Source of the DNA: Bradyrhizobium sp. Ai1a-2 | Lineage (GTDB): Bacteria > Pseudomonadota > Alphaproteobacteria > Rhizobiales > Xanthobacteraceae | Direction of reading: 5' to 3' | Assembly: GCF_000426245.1 (NCBI RefSeq) | Contig: NZ_AUEZ01000002.1 | Span: forward strand, 233,972-297,971 | Length of the DNA stretch: 64,000 bases | Shown: piece after piece, positions 51,103-60,062 of the stretch | Layout of the letters: each line of letters begins with the position of its first letter | How positions within the stretch are numbered: position 1 is the first letter of the stretch | Program-made: the position numbers and the translations under genes | The notes under the pieces: generated by a model | What the model was told of the DNA's origin: nothing | Seen by the model: the letters and a program-made list of their open reading frames with translations, nothing else | Database searches by the model: none

Positions 51103-52127
51103 AGCGCGATCCATTTTCGCCGCGACGGGCCGAACAGCGCGTGCATGGTCTTGGCAGTCACCAGGACGGTGAAGTTGATCAGAAGCTTCTGTTCAGGGCC
51201 GGTCGCGCGCAGGTCGAGTTCGCGGCAGCGGGAGATCATGTCGTCAAGCACAGCATCAAGCGTAAGCTGGTTCTCGCCCGTCCACCGCGCAACCAGCTGC
51301 CTGATCTGGGCGCGGTGCCGCCTGATGAAGGCCGAAGCCGGTTGCGCCCGTCGATGCCGTGGATCGGCGGAAAAGAGCCGGGAAAGGTCGCGGTCGTAGG
51401 TCTTCGGTGGCTTGAAGGCGTAGAACGCCTGCTTTTTTTGATAGTGGTCGCCAAGCGTCTGGCCGAGCTCATGCAGCGGATCGACACGCTCCCGCGTCGT
51501 GACCAGCGGCCGCTTTCCGGCGATTTCGTTCATCAGTTCGTCGACATATTCGAGCTTCTTCAGCGCTGGCCAACCGGCATAGCGCGTCCGCCAGTTTGAA
51601 CGCGGCCGCAGCCACACCGCGAAGGTTTCGGCGAAATCCTCATCCGGATGGCTCTGCGCGTACCAAAGCCGAAGATGCTGAACATAACTCCGGCTGGCCG
51701 GATTGGGCCGGTAGTAGCGCGGGTAGTGTTTCGAGGACGGGCCGAACAGCTGCTGCCAACGCCGGCGGCGTTGCAGCTGGTAGCCGTGCTGCACGGCATG
51801 GCCCGCCTCATGACGGAGAATGGCCATGCACTCTGTCCATGTGCCGCCCTCGACGTCGAGCATCATTTTCTTCTCGATCTTCATCAGCCGGGGGTGGGTG
51901 AGATAGAACGGGATGGCAATGCCGGGTACATTTGCCGGACTAAACCATTCGCTCGATATCCATGCGTGTGGCCGCAGCCGGATGCCCCGCCCTTCGAGCT
52001 CTTCATATAGAGCGTTGAGACAATCCTCGAGCCAAGTGTCTTCGACCGCAACCCTCAGACTGCTGAGGCGTTGCGTGAGCAACTGCTCATCCGACAGCTT
52101 TTCCCAAGCATATTTCCGGCGTGGCAT
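51099..52127 (-). CDS. Putative zinc metallopeptidase coupled to the ATP-grasp gene
   Basis: A 342-residue protein. The core motif is ILRHEAGHAVQHGY (about 135), an HExxH variant (HEAGH) of the zincin type. A likely further ligand lies in the DEDFAETFAVWLRP block (about 215), where the Glu/Asp-rich helix follows as in gluzincin-like enzymes. The N-terminal VEDTWLEDCLNALYEELEGR and the block LTHPRLMKIEKKMMLDVEGG surround it. No signal peptide, so it is probably cytoplasmic. ATG 52127 is chosen; the frame upstream lacks protein character. It is translationally coupled to the ATP-grasp gene, suggesting that one makes and the other trims a peptide bond (inference). Confidence 0.8.
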   Translation of the reverse strand: MPRRKYAWEKLSDEQLLTQRLSSLRVAVEDTWLEDCLNALYEELEGRGIRLRPHAWISSEWFSPANVPGIAIPFYLTHPRLMKIEKKMMLDVEGGTWTECMAILRHEAGHAVQHGYQLQRRRRWQQLFGPSSKHYPRYYRPNPASRSYVQHLRLWYAQSHPDEDFAETFAVWLRPRSNWRTRYAGWPALKKLEYVDELMNEIAGKRPLVTTRERVDPLHELGQTLGDHYQKKQAFYAFKPPKTYDRDLSRLFSADPRHRRAQPASAFIRRHRAQIRQLVARWTGENQLTLDAVLDDMISRCRELDLRATGPEQKLLINFTVLVTAKTMHALFGPSRRKWIAL

Positions 52128-52525
52128 AGGTACCTGGAAGGCATAACAACTAGGTACTGAGATGGTGTCATAGGACGCTGCCGGCAACAACCGCCCAGCC
52201 TTCGCGGCGTGCCGTTGTTCGGCGGCCCGTTCAGTCACCAACGCCCAACTGCTACGGCTCCATGAGTACACACTGTGGTTTGCGTCTCGGGCAGCTTTGA
52301 CTTTGAACCAACTGCGGCCGCAAAAATGAAACCGCCGCCGCGCTCACCGACGCAGCAACCACACGCAAAAGTAGTCCATCTCATATATTCAATCTATTGT
52401 AATCAAGATATTGATATATAGAGACAATTTTGCGCGTCGCAGCAGGGCTGTCCTGCCAAAACATGACATGCAGGTGTCGCTCAAAGGGTGTATCATTTCA
52501 TCCTTACAATCGGTTGGGGGAGGTC
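52128..52525. other. A+T-rich divergent region between metallopeptidase and microprotein genes
   Basis: 398 bp without a gene. The stretch 52375-52432 (TATATTCAATCTATTGTAAT, then ATTGATATATAGAGAC) is much poorer in G+C than its surroundings, consistent with promoters for both divergent units or with acquired DNA. No clear repeat is seen. Confidence 0.45.
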
Positions 52526-52618
52526 ATGCAGAACAATGATCGCTTGTTTGCTGCGATCGCGGTGCTGTCGAGCATTGGCTCGGCAGTGCTCATTGCATTC
52601 GTGGTGTTCTCGTTCTGA
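52526..52618 (+). CDS. 30-residue single-pass membrane microprotein
   Basis: The ATG at 52526 is preceded by an exceptionally strong ribosome binding site (GGGGGAGG, 5 bases away). The peptide has a short polar start (MQNNDR) and then one continuous hydrophobic helix (LFAAIAVLSSIGSAVLIAFV) to a VFSF end. A longer in-frame start at 52430 lacks such a site. Microproteins of this size usually regulate or stabilise a membrane complex; the partner is unknown. Convergent with the sigma factor gene. Confidence 0.6.
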   Translation: MQNNDRLFAAIAVLSSIGSAVLIAFVVFSF

Positions 52619-52702
52619 GCGGCTCGACGAGCTACCACCCGCGCGGCGCGCAGGCGCGAGCGCCCATGCGTTCTTTCGCTGTGTCTGGTCCAAGTGGCGT
52701 GA

Positions 52703-53938
52703 TCAACCCATCTCCGCGATGCGCCGCGCATAGAGCCGGCGCAGCGGCTCCAGTTGGGTCGCGGCGGTTGCCGCCAGATACGCTTCGCGCGCGGCGTCAT
52801 GGCGACCGAGACGGCGCAAGAGATCGGCGCGGACGGCGGGCAGCAATTCGTAACCCTTGAGGCTGCCGCGCGCTTCCAGCGCATCGATCAGGTCGAGCGC
52901 GCGCGCCGGACCGTCGACCATCGATACCGCCGCGGCGTGGTTCAACTCGATCACCGGTGACGGGCTGATGCGAAGCAGCACTTCATAGAGACCGGCGATC
53001 TGCGGCCAGTCGGTGTCCTTATAGCTCGGCGCACGGGCATGCAGCGCCGCGATCGCGGCCTGCACGGCGTAGGATTGCGGCCGGCCAGGCATGCGCAGCG
53101 CTTCCTCCACCAATCGCAAGCCTTCGGCGATCTGGCGATAGTCCCACAGCGAGCGGTCCTGCTCCTCCAACAGCACGATGTCGCCGCCTGCGGTCTTCCG
53201 GCCGGCGCGGCGGGCGTCGTGCAGCAGCATCAATGCCAGCAGCCCCTTGATCTCGCCGCGGGCGGGCATCAGCGCATCGATCAGCCGCGCCAGCCGGATC
53301 GCCTCGCGCGCCAGATCCGGGTGCATCAGATCCTCGCCGGAGGTCGCTGCATAGCCTTCGGTGAAGACGAGATAGATCACCGCGAGCACACCGCGGAGCC
53401 TGGGCTCCAGCGCCTCGCGCTCCGGCACTTCATAGGGAATGCCGGCGAGGCGAATCTTCTGCTTCGCGCGCAGCAGCCGCTGCGCCATCGCATCCTCGCT
53501 CACGAGAAAGGCGCGCGCGACCTGGGCCGCGCTGAGGCCGCAAACCGTGCGCAGCGTCAGCGCGACCTGCACCTCGTCGGCAAAGGACGGATGACAGCAG
53601 GTGAAGATCAACCGCAGCATGTCGTCGTCGAGCGTGGCATCGGCGATCTCGCATGGCGCAGACGCGTTGAGCAGGAGTTCGTGCGTCAGTTCCTGCTGCT
53701 TGCCGCGGAACACGGCATTGCGGCGAATGCGATCGATCGCCTTGTTGCGGCCGACATTGACGAGCCACGCCCGCGGGTTTTGCGGCAATTCGCCCGCATA
53801 CCAGCGCTCCAGCGCCACCGCGAACGCATCCTGCAGCGCGTCCTCCGCCAGATCGAAATCGCCGACGAGGCGGATCAGCGTCGCCAGCGCCCGGCTCGCC
53901 TCGTCGCGGAAGATCTTTTCGATCTGGGATGGAGTCAT
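52703..53938 (-). CDS. ECF sigma factor with long C-terminal extension (DUF6596, ECF42-like)
   Basis: A 411-residue sigma factor. Region 2 is [20 protein letters not shown] to [20 protein letters not shown]; region 4 is [20 protein letters not shown] with [17 protein letters not shown]. After about residue 170 comes the extension with [20 protein letters not shown], followed by TPR-like helices to the end. There is no anti-sigma gene. In this group the partner is a YCII/DGPF-domain protein, which is exactly the next gene upstream (53978-54331), and the extension takes over regulation. Target genes are unknown; often the DGPF gene itself. Confidence 0.93.
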   Translation of the reverse strand: MTPSQIEKIFRDEASRALATLIRLVGDFDLAEDALQDAFAVALERWYAGELPQNPRAWLVNVGRNKAIDRIRRNAVFRGKQQELTHELLLNASAPCEIADATLDDDMLRLIFTCCHPSFADEVQVALTLRTVCGLSAAQVARAFLVSEDAMAQRLLRAKQKIRLAGIPYEVPEREALEPRLRGVLAVIYLVFTEGYAATSGEDLMHPDLAREAIRLARLIDALMPARGEIKGLLALMLLHDARRAGRKTAGGDIVLLEEQDRSLWDYRQIAEGLRLVEEALRMPGRPQSYAVQAAIAALHARAPSYKDTDWPQIAGLYEVLLRISPSPVIELNHAAAVSMVDGPARALDLIDALEARGSLKGYELLPAVRADLLRRLGRHDAAREAYLAATAATQLEPLRRLYARRIAEMG

Positions 53939-53977
53939 GCGGTGACGCCGTTACCCCGGAGTGGCGGCGCTAGGCCA

Positions 53978-54331
53978 TCACTTATCATACACCCAGATCG
54001 GTCGCACCTCGATCGCCCCGTATCTTGCGCCGGGAATGCGGGCTGCGATCGCCAGCGCCGTGTCGAGATCCTTGGCCTCGATCAGATAGTAGCCACCAAG
54101 CTGCTCGCGGGTTTCCGCGAACGGGCCGTCCGTCGTCAGCGTCTTGCCGTCGCGAATGCGCACGGTGGTCGCGGTGGTTACCGGCTGCAGCCGGTCGCCG
54201 GCCTTGAAGTTGCCGCTCTGGATAATGGACTGGGTGAACGCGCCATATTCCTCCATCACCTTCTGGCTCGTTGCCGCGTCGAGCTTGGCGTACTCGACCT
54301 CGTTCTGATAGATCATCAGCAAATATTGCAT
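53978..54331 (-). CDS. YCII-related (DGPF domain) protein
   Basis: A 117-residue protein with the YCII-like fold: MQYLLMIYQNEVEYAKLDAA at the start, a helix with EEYGAFTQSIIQSGNF and the signature TTDGPFAETREQLGGYYLIE. AGAGGAG lies before ATG 54331. Located directly upstream of the sigma factor on the same strand (39 bp), it is the standard companion of ECF42-type sigmas and probably shares their operon. Its activity is not established. Confidence 0.9.
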   Translation of the reverse strand: MQYLLMIYQNEVEYAKLDAATSQKVMEEYGAFTQSIIQSGNFKAGDRLQPVTTATTVRIRDGKTLTTDGPFAETREQLGGYYLIEAKDLDTALAIAARIPGARYGAIEVRPIWVYDK

Positions 54332-54479
54332 CTTGAACACTCCTCTTGATCGGCTGGATCGCCGACACCCAGTCGAGCGGGCGGCACGCAAAACGACATC
54401 TTCAGGATAATTTATTCGGCGAGGTTCCGCAGGCCGCTTTCGCCTTGACCTTGCGGCCGCAAACCCCCATGCCTATGGG

Positions 54480-54905
54480 CGTCAGTCGGCCGGACGGCCG
54501 CTCCCGCAAGCGCCGAAAGGCCGCGGGGGAGGAAAGTCCGGGCTCCATCGACATGCGGTGCCGGATAACGTCCGGCGGGGGCAACCCCAGGGAAAGTGCC
54601 ACAGAGAACGAACCGCCCGCCTTCGCCCTTCGGGGCTTCGGCGCGGCAAGGGTGAAAAGGTGCGGTAAGAGCGCACCGCGTTTCCGGCAACGGAGACGGC
54701 ATGGCAAACCCCACCGGGAGCAAAACCGAATAGGGACGGCAACGCGGATTGTTCGCGAAAGCGATAACACCGCAGGGCGATGTCAGGCCCGCCGTCCGGG
54801 TAGGTTGCTCGAGGCCGTCTGCAAAGGCGGTCCCAGAGGAATGGCCGTCACGTACCATTCGCGAGAATGGTGCCCTACAGAACCCGGCTTACAGGCCGGC
54901 TGATG
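54480..54905 (+). ncRNA. rnpB: RNase P RNA
   Basis: About 425 nt, the catalytic RNA that trims tRNA 5' ends. The universal P4 strand GAGGAAAGTCCGGGCTCC is at 54532-54549; the other conserved region ACAGAACCCGGCTTACAGGC is at 54878-54897. P1 is formed by TCAGTCGGCC at the 5' end and GGCCGGCTGA at the 3' end. The inner AGGGTGAAAAGGTGCGGTAAGAGCGCACCG segment is the alphaproteobacterial specificity region. TTGACC at 54445 could be a -35 box, with a weak -10 (GCCTAT) at 54471. Ends are accurate to a few bases. Confidence 0.95.
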
Positions 54906-54910
54906 TCCTA

Positions 54911-54960
54911 AAGCGTTTTCAAGCGAAGTGGATTTCCGGTTCGCGTGAAGAAAACGCGTC
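54911..54960. repeat. GCGTTTTC palindromic repeat (family 6) after rnpB
   Basis: AAGCGTTTTCAAGCGAAGTG and GGTTCGCGTGAAGAAAACGC form an imperfect hairpin 6 bp after the end of RNase P RNA. Same family as 6218-6267, opposite orientation. It may protect or terminate the rnpB transcript. Confidence 0.65.
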
Positions 54961-55035
54961 TTGATGGACCAAATGGGGGGTTCGGCGCAAACACGCCGGA
55001 CCCCTCGCCATTTGCTGGCAGCTTCACTTTGATCT

Positions 55036-55125
55036 TCATTCCGGGGCGCACCGAAGATGCGAACCCGAAATCCGGAGAATGTGTCGCGAGATTCCGGGTT
55101 TGCGCTGTCGCGCGCCCCGGAATGA
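55036..55125. repeat. Family 1 palindromic repeat, full intergenic copy
   Basis: A 90-bp element with 14-bp ends TCATTCCGGGGCGC and GCGCCCCGGAATGA and the same inner hairpin layout as the copy inside uvrD. It ends 5 bp before the hydrolase stop codon. Confidence 0.85.
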
Positions 55126-55130
55126 CGTTG

Positions 55131-55844
55131 TCATGCAACGATCTTCCGCAGCAACGCCATCAGCGCCTCCGGCGCCGTGACGTTGGGCGAATGGCTGGCA
55201 TCAATCTCATAGTAGCGCCATGCTGGATCGTCCTTAGCGCGTCTTGCGAATTGTCCGAACGTGTCGCCCGGCGGAATGCGCGTGCAATAGATGTAGCTGC
55301 GCGGCAGTTCCAGCTCGCCGTGCTGTAGCTTGAGCGCCGTCTCAGCGCATTTGATCGGCATGTCGACGCGAAGCGCGTTCAACCATTCGAGGTCCGCCGG
55401 CGAGGTGTCCGGCGACGTCGGGTTCGGCGGCATGCGCCAGCCGCCGGAGCTCGCCAGTTCGCGCACGCGCGCCCGCAGCGGTTCGTTGAGGTCGACCAGT
55501 GATTGTCCGTCGGCGGGCACGAAGGCGTCGAGATAGATCAGCTGCGAGACGCGATCACGCGCCCGATCAGCGACACCGGTTGCGACCATGCCTCCGTAAC
55601 TATGCCCGAGCAGCACGAAATCGCGCAGGTCCTCGTACTTGATGACATTCAGCACGTCCTGAATATGCGTCTCGAGATCGATTGACGGGTTCGCCAGATG
55701 CGCCCGCTCGCCAAGCCCGGTGTAGGTCGGCGTGATCAGCCGATGGCCGGCGGCCTGCATCAGGGGGTGCATCTTCTTCCACGCCCATCCGGCCGACCAG
55801 GCGCCATGGCAGACGAGAAAGGTCTTTGCAGAGTTTGAAGCCAT
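55131..55844 (-). CDS. Alpha/beta hydrolase (esterase / hydroxynitrile lyase-like)
   Basis: A 237-residue single-domain hydrolase. FLVCHGAWSAGWAWKKM is the oxyanion strand-loop; the nucleophile Ser is in LLGHSYGGMVATGV (about 80). The catalytic His is in EIDASHSPNVTAPEAL (about 220). The SAGWAWKKMHPLMQAAGHRL and TYTGLGERAHL blocks are typical of the pyrethroid/salicylate esterase-like group. ATG 55844 has GGGGAA upstream. No signal peptide. The substrate is not predictable. Confidence 0.88.
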   Translation of the reverse strand: MASNSAKTFLVCHGAWSAGWAWKKMHPLMQAAGHRLITPTYTGLGERAHLANPSIDLETHIQDVLNVIKYEDLRDFVLLGHSYGGMVATGVADRARDRVSQLIYLDAFVPADGQSLVDLNEPLRARVRELASSGGWRMPPNPTSPDTSPADLEWLNALRVDMPIKCAETALKLQHGELELPRSYIYCTRIPPGDTFGQFARRAKDDPAWRYYEIDASHSPNVTAPEALMALLRKIVA

Positions 55845-55943
55845 CGAAGCGTTCCCCGCGATTGTCGTTGAAACAGCCGATTGCGATAGTATCTGCCGGG
55901 CTCCTCGTGTAAACGCACGACCGATCACAATGAGAACAAGACG

Positions 55944-56690
55944 ATGATGGGCGGATTCGCCATCGCGCTGCTGCTTGTTGGCGCGTTCGCCGGGGGCTTC
56001 GTATCCGGCCTTGCTGGCTTCGGCACTGCCCTGATGGCCCTGGGAATCTGGCTTTACGTAGCGCCGCCTGCCGTTGCCGTGCCTTTGGTCCTGATCTGCT
56101 CGGTCGTCGGCCAGGTCTCAACCCTGCCATCGATCTGGCGCTCGATCGATTTCAGGGTGGTCTGGCCGTTCGTGCTCGGCGGGCTTGCCGGGGTGCCGCT
56201 CGGCACGCGGCTGATCGCGCATGCCGATCCCGACACCTTCAAGCTAACCATCGGTGTATTGCTGCTGGTGTTTCCCGCCGCGCTTTATTTTCAACGCAGG
56301 CCGATGGCGATCAAGTTCGGCGGCAAGCCGTTCGACGGCGCGATCGGATTTGCCGGCGGCATCCTCGGCGGCCTGGCCGGCCTTTCCGGCCCGCTGCCGA
56401 TTCTCTGGGCCAGCGTGCGCGGCTGGAACAAGGAGCAGCGGCGCGGAATTTTCCAGACCTTCAACTTCACGGTGCTGGCGACGGCGCTCTTGCTGCAGGC
56501 CTTCGCGGGCTTCGTCACCAGGGAAGTGCTCGGGCTCGCTGTCGTGACCTTTCCTGCGACGGTGGCCGGCGCCTGGCTTGGCGCGCGAACCTATCATGCG
56601 CTGAACGACCGGAATTTCACAAACATCGTGCTCGGGCTGCTGTTTCTGTCCGGCATCGGACTGGTGTGCAGCGGAATTGCTCCGAGATAG
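55944..56690 (+). CDS. TauE/SafE (TSUP) family membrane transporter
   Basis: A 248-residue inner-membrane protein with about 8 helices. The two halves each carry a conserved Gly-rich entry: FVSGLAGFGTALMALGIWLY (about 20) and IGFAGGILGGLAGLSGPLPI (about 135), the TSUP signature. Known relatives export sulfite, sulfoacetate or related organic anions. It is divergent from the hydrolase gene (100 bp), with no sulfur genes nearby, so the substrate is open. Confidence 0.9.
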   Translation: MMGGFAIALLLVGAFAGGFVSGLAGFGTALMALGIWLYVAPPAVAVPLVLICSVVGQVSTLPSIWRSIDFRVVWPFVLGGLAGVPLGTRLIAHADPDTFKLTIGVLLLVFPAALYFQRRPMAIKFGGKPFDGAIGFAGGILGGLAGLSGPLPILWASVRGWNKEQRRGIFQTFNFTVLATALLLQAFAGFVTREVLGLAVVTFPATVAGAWLGARTYHALNDRNFTNIVLGLLFLSGIGLVCSGIAPR

Positions 56691-56763
56691 CGCGCGCATG
56701 GCTGCCATATGCACCGAGTAGATTGCTGTACGCGGGAGAGCAAAGCCGGTAACCACCTAGCTC

Positions 56764-57723
56764 ATGTCCTCGTCCTCCTCGCGCGAACGTCTTGGCCTGT
56801 TGCTGGGCTTCATCGGCATGGCGATCTTCGGCGGCACGCTGCCGGCGACGCGGCTTGCTGTTGGGGAAATTGATCCGATTGCGCTGACCGCGATCCGCAC
56901 GGCAATCGCCGGCCTATGCTCGCTCGCGCTCCTGATCGTGTTGCGCCGGCCGCTGCCGCGGAGGGCGCTGTGGCCGCAGCTTGTGCTGGTCATGCTGTGC
57001 GTCGCCATCCTGTTTCCGCTGCTGATGGCCGAGGGTATGCAGCGCGTTGACGCCTCCCATGGCGGCGTCGTGCTCGGCGTGCTGCCGATCGCGACCGCGC
57101 TGGTGGCGGTGGCCATCACCCACGAGCGGCCGCGGCCCTTGTTCTGGGTCGCTGCGGTCGCAGGCGCAGTGCTGGTGATCGCCTTTGCGCTGCGCGGTGG
57201 CGGCGGCACGCTGTCGACGGGCGACCTCTTCCTGTTCGCGTCGGTTGCGGTCGCCGCGGTTGGCTATGCCTTCTCCGGGCGGCTCACCGCGGAGATGCCG
57301 GGCTGGGAGGTGATCAGCTGGGTGCTGGTGATTGCCTTGCCGTTCGCGCTGCCGGCGGCTGCGCTGACGATGCCGGCCGATCCGATGCACATCTCGCTGA
57401 AGCCGTGGCTCGGCCTGCTCTACGTCGCGCTATTCTCGCAATGGATCGGCTTCTTCGCCTGGAACGCCGGCATGGCGATGGGCGGGATCGCGCGGGTCTC
57501 GCAGATTCAGTTGCTGCAGCCCTTCGTCACCTTCGTGCTCGCCTCGCTCTTCAATGGCGAGACGATCACTTGGCAGGTCGTGCTGTTCGCTACCGCTGTC
57601 GTGGCGACGGTCGCGATCAGCGCGCGCACACGGGGCCGGAAGCCCGTCGTTCCAGAGCAACGCGCAGCGTTGCATCCGGAACCTCGTGACTCCGGACTCG
57701 CGCTGACGCGCGCGCCCGAATGA
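56764..57723 (+). CDS. EamA/DMT family transporter
   Basis: A 319-residue protein with ten predicted helices in two EamA repeats. The first begins LGLLLGFIGMAIFGGTLPAT and has AEGMQRVDASHGGVVLGVLP; the second has FSQWIGFFAWNAGMAMGGIA with RVSQIQLLQPFVTFVLASLF. It ends in a cytoplasmic Arg/Pro tail. Located 73 bp after the TSUP gene on the same strand, possibly cotranscribed. Substrate unknown (amino acids or related metabolites in characterised members). Confidence 0.9.
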   Translation: MSSSSSRERLGLLLGFIGMAIFGGTLPATRLAVGEIDPIALTAIRTAIAGLCSLALLIVLRRPLPRRALWPQLVLVMLCVAILFPLLMAEGMQRVDASHGGVVLGVLPIATALVAVAITHERPRPLFWVAAVAGAVLVIAFALRGGGGTLSTGDLFLFASVAVAAVGYAFSGRLTAEMPGWEVISWVLVIALPFALPAAALTMPADPMHISLKPWLGLLYVALFSQWIGFFAWNAGMAMGGIARVSQIQLLQPFVTFVLASLFNGETITWQVVLFATAVVATVAISARTRGRKPVVPEQRAALHPEPRDSGLALTRAPE

Positions 57724-57729
57724 AGGCCG

Positions 57730-59532
57730 TTACTCCGCCGCGGCGACGCGGCTGAACTCGGTCGCCTGCCGCTCGAACAGGCTGCGATAGATGCCGCCCG
57801 GTCGCGCGGTCAGCGCGGCATGGGTGCCCTGCTCGACGATCTCGCCGCGATCGAACACAAGGATGCGATCCATGCCGCGCACCGTCGACAGCCGGTGCGC
57901 GATCACGATCGAGGTGCGGCCCTTCATCAGCCGTTCCATCGCCTCTTGGATCAGCGCCTCCGATTCCGAATCCAGGCTCGAGGTCGCTTCGTCCAGGATC
58001 AGGATCGGCGCATCGGCGAGAAACGCGCGCGCCAGCGCGACGCGCTGCCGCTCGCCGCCGGACAGTTTGATGCCGCGTTCGCCAACCAGCGTGCTGTAAC
58101 CCTTCGGCAGCCGCATGATGAAGTCGTGCGCATTGGCAAGCCGCGCCGCCTGCTCGATCGCTGCCATGCTGGCGCCAGGCCGGCCATAGGCGATGTTCTC
58201 CGCCAGCGAGCGGTGGAACAGGATCGGCTCCTGCTGCACGATCGCGATCTGGCTGCGCAGCGATTGCTGCGTCGCCTTGGCGATATCCTGACCGTCGATC
58301 AGGATGCATCCGTCGGAGACGTCATAGAGCCGCTGCACCAGTTTCACGAACGTGGTCTTGCCCGAGCCGGACCTGCCGACCAGGCCGACACGCTCGCCGG
58401 CGCGGATATCGATCGACAGCGCATCATAGAGCGGCGTCCGGTGCCCGCCGTAGAGGAAGGTGACGTTGTCGAACGTGATCCTTCCGCCCTGGACGTCGAT
58501 CGGCCTTGCGTCAGGCGCATCGACGATGCCGAGCGGCTCGCCATGGATGGTGACGAGTTCCTCCATGTCGTTCACGGAACGCTGCAGGTTGTTGATGTGC
58601 ATGCCGACGTCGCGCAGATAAGCGTGGATGACGTAGTAGCTCGTCAGCACATAGGTGACGTCGCCCGGCGAGGCGCGGCCGGCAAGCCACAGCAGGATGG
58701 CGCCGCCGATCACGGACGCGCGGAAGCACAAGAGCACCGCGAGCTGCGCCATGTTGGTTGCGTTGTAGCGCAGCCAGGTGCGCAGCACCCGCCTGCGCCA
58801 GCGGGCGATGACGCCGGCGAGCCGTGTGTCCTCACGCGCCTCCGCGCCGAACGATTTCACCACCGCGTTGCAGGTGAGCGCGTCCGCCAGCGTGCCGCCG
58901 ACCTTGGTGTCCCAGGCATTGGAGACGCGCGCAGCGGGGGCGATATAATTCATCGAGAGCACGATGGTCATCGCGACATAGATCACCGCGCCGACACCGA
59001 TGACGGCGCCGAGCACGGGCCAGTGCAATCCGAGCAGGATCATCGACCCGACCAGCACCATCAACGATGGCAACAGCGCCATCAGGACGGTGTCGTTGAG
59101 CAGGTCGATCGCCCACATGCCGCGGGTGACCTTGCGCACGGTCGAACCGGCGAACGAATTGGCGTGCCAATCGGTCGAGAACCGCTGCACCCGCGCGAAC
59201 GCGTCGCGCGCCACATCCGACATCGTCGTCAGCGTGAACGGCACGATCGCCTGCAGCCCGACAAACCGCAGGATGATCGACAATAGGCCAAGCGCGACGA
59301 TGCCGCCGAACGCAACCATCGCGGCATGCCGCGCCGCCTGGTCGGACGTCCCCCGCGTCAGGGCGTCGACCAGATGGCCGGAGTAGACCGGCATGAAAAG
59401 GTCGGCGACGGTGGCGCCGAGAAAGCCGACCAATACGGTCGTGGCGCGGGTCGGCTGTTTCAGCCAGTGGCGGAAGGCAAACGGAATCACGACGCGGATC
59501 GCGGCGGGACGTTTGCTGGACGAAATGGTCAT
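57730..59532 (-). CDS. ABC transporter, fused permease and ATP-binding domains
   Basis: A 600-residue half-transporter of the exporter type, expected to work as a homodimer. Six helices lie within about residues 25-325; the ATPase has Walker A LVGRSGSGKTTFVKLVQRLY, Q-loop IAIVQQEPILFHRSL, signature KLSGGERQRVALARAFLADA, Walker B ILILDEATSSLD and H-loop IVIAHRLSTV. Layout matches MsbA/LmrA-like exporters. The cargo is unknown. Convergent with the EamA gene (6 bp). Confidence 0.93.
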   Translation of the reverse strand: MTISSSKRPAAIRVVIPFAFRHWLKQPTRATTVLVGFLGATVADLFMPVYSGHLVDALTRGTSDQAARHAAMVAFGGIVALGLLSIILRFVGLQAIVPFTLTTMSDVARDAFARVQRFSTDWHANSFAGSTVRKVTRGMWAIDLLNDTVLMALLPSLMVLVGSMILLGLHWPVLGAVIGVGAVIYVAMTIVLSMNYIAPAARVSNAWDTKVGGTLADALTCNAVVKSFGAEAREDTRLAGVIARWRRRVLRTWLRYNATNMAQLAVLLCFRASVIGGAILLWLAGRASPGDVTYVLTSYYVIHAYLRDVGMHINNLQRSVNDMEELVTIHGEPLGIVDAPDARPIDVQGGRITFDNVTFLYGGHRTPLYDALSIDIRAGERVGLVGRSGSGKTTFVKLVQRLYDVSDGCILIDGQDIAKATQQSLRSQIAIVQQEPILFHRSLAENIAYGRPGASMAAIEQAARLANAHDFIMRLPKGYSTLVGERGIKLSGGERQRVALARAFLADAPILILDEATSSLDSESEALIQEAMERLMKGRTSIVIAHRLSTVRGMDRILVFDRGEIVEQGTHAALTARPGGIYRSLFERQATEFSRVAAAE

Positions 59533-60062
59533 GGCGCAATCCGGCCACGCTCGCCGCGCAGGCCGGCTCCATCTGAAATGACGCGCGATGGCGCAAAAAC
59601 GCGCGACGCAAACGTCGTTGAAAGGTCGGTAAAGTGTCGGAAGGCTTGGAGGACCGGGGCGTCAGACCCGGCCAAAACTGGCGGTCAACGGCGCGACCGC
59701 ATACCCAGCACAAACATCGGACAGGGGCGCGCGATCTGCGAATAAGCCGAAATCATGCAAATCCTCCCCGGTTCGAGCGACGACGCGGTGCTTATAAATG
59801 CGTCAGGCGTGATTTGCAAGATGACAAAGCCGTGAGTGCAGCTTTTCGCGGCTAGAGCATTATCTGGAAAAGCGGATACCGGTTTCCCTCGCGACAAACG
59901 CGAAGCGTTTGCGCGGAGATCATGCTCAAACAAAAAGATAGAGCGGGACGATGATTCGAAGAAAAATCATCACGCTCCTAACCCTCACGTTAACGACCCC
60001 AAAACGTGCCATCGCTCCGTGCTTGGGTAAGGGGCGGTCTCTCAAGATGTTTGTCACTGCGG
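59533..60062. other. Gene-free 530-bp region with palindromic repeats
   Basis: No credible gene. It contains a family 7 repeat (about 59853-59932; GAGCATTATCTGGAAAAGCG to GATCATGCTCAAAC) and next to it GAGCGGGACGATGATTCGAA / AATCATCACGCTC (59941-59977), another palindromic unit. It marks the change from conserved chromosome to the accessory region. Confidence 0.55.

Noticed and set aside
54346..54903. Several open frames of 86-185 codons around 54.4-54.9 kb
   Set aside because: They lie across the RNase P RNA gene, whose conserved core and P1 stem are clear; the frames are accidental.
59685..59933. 82-codon frame on the - strand upstream of the ABC exporter
   Set aside because: It runs through a palindromic repeat, has no good ribosome binding site and no family character.
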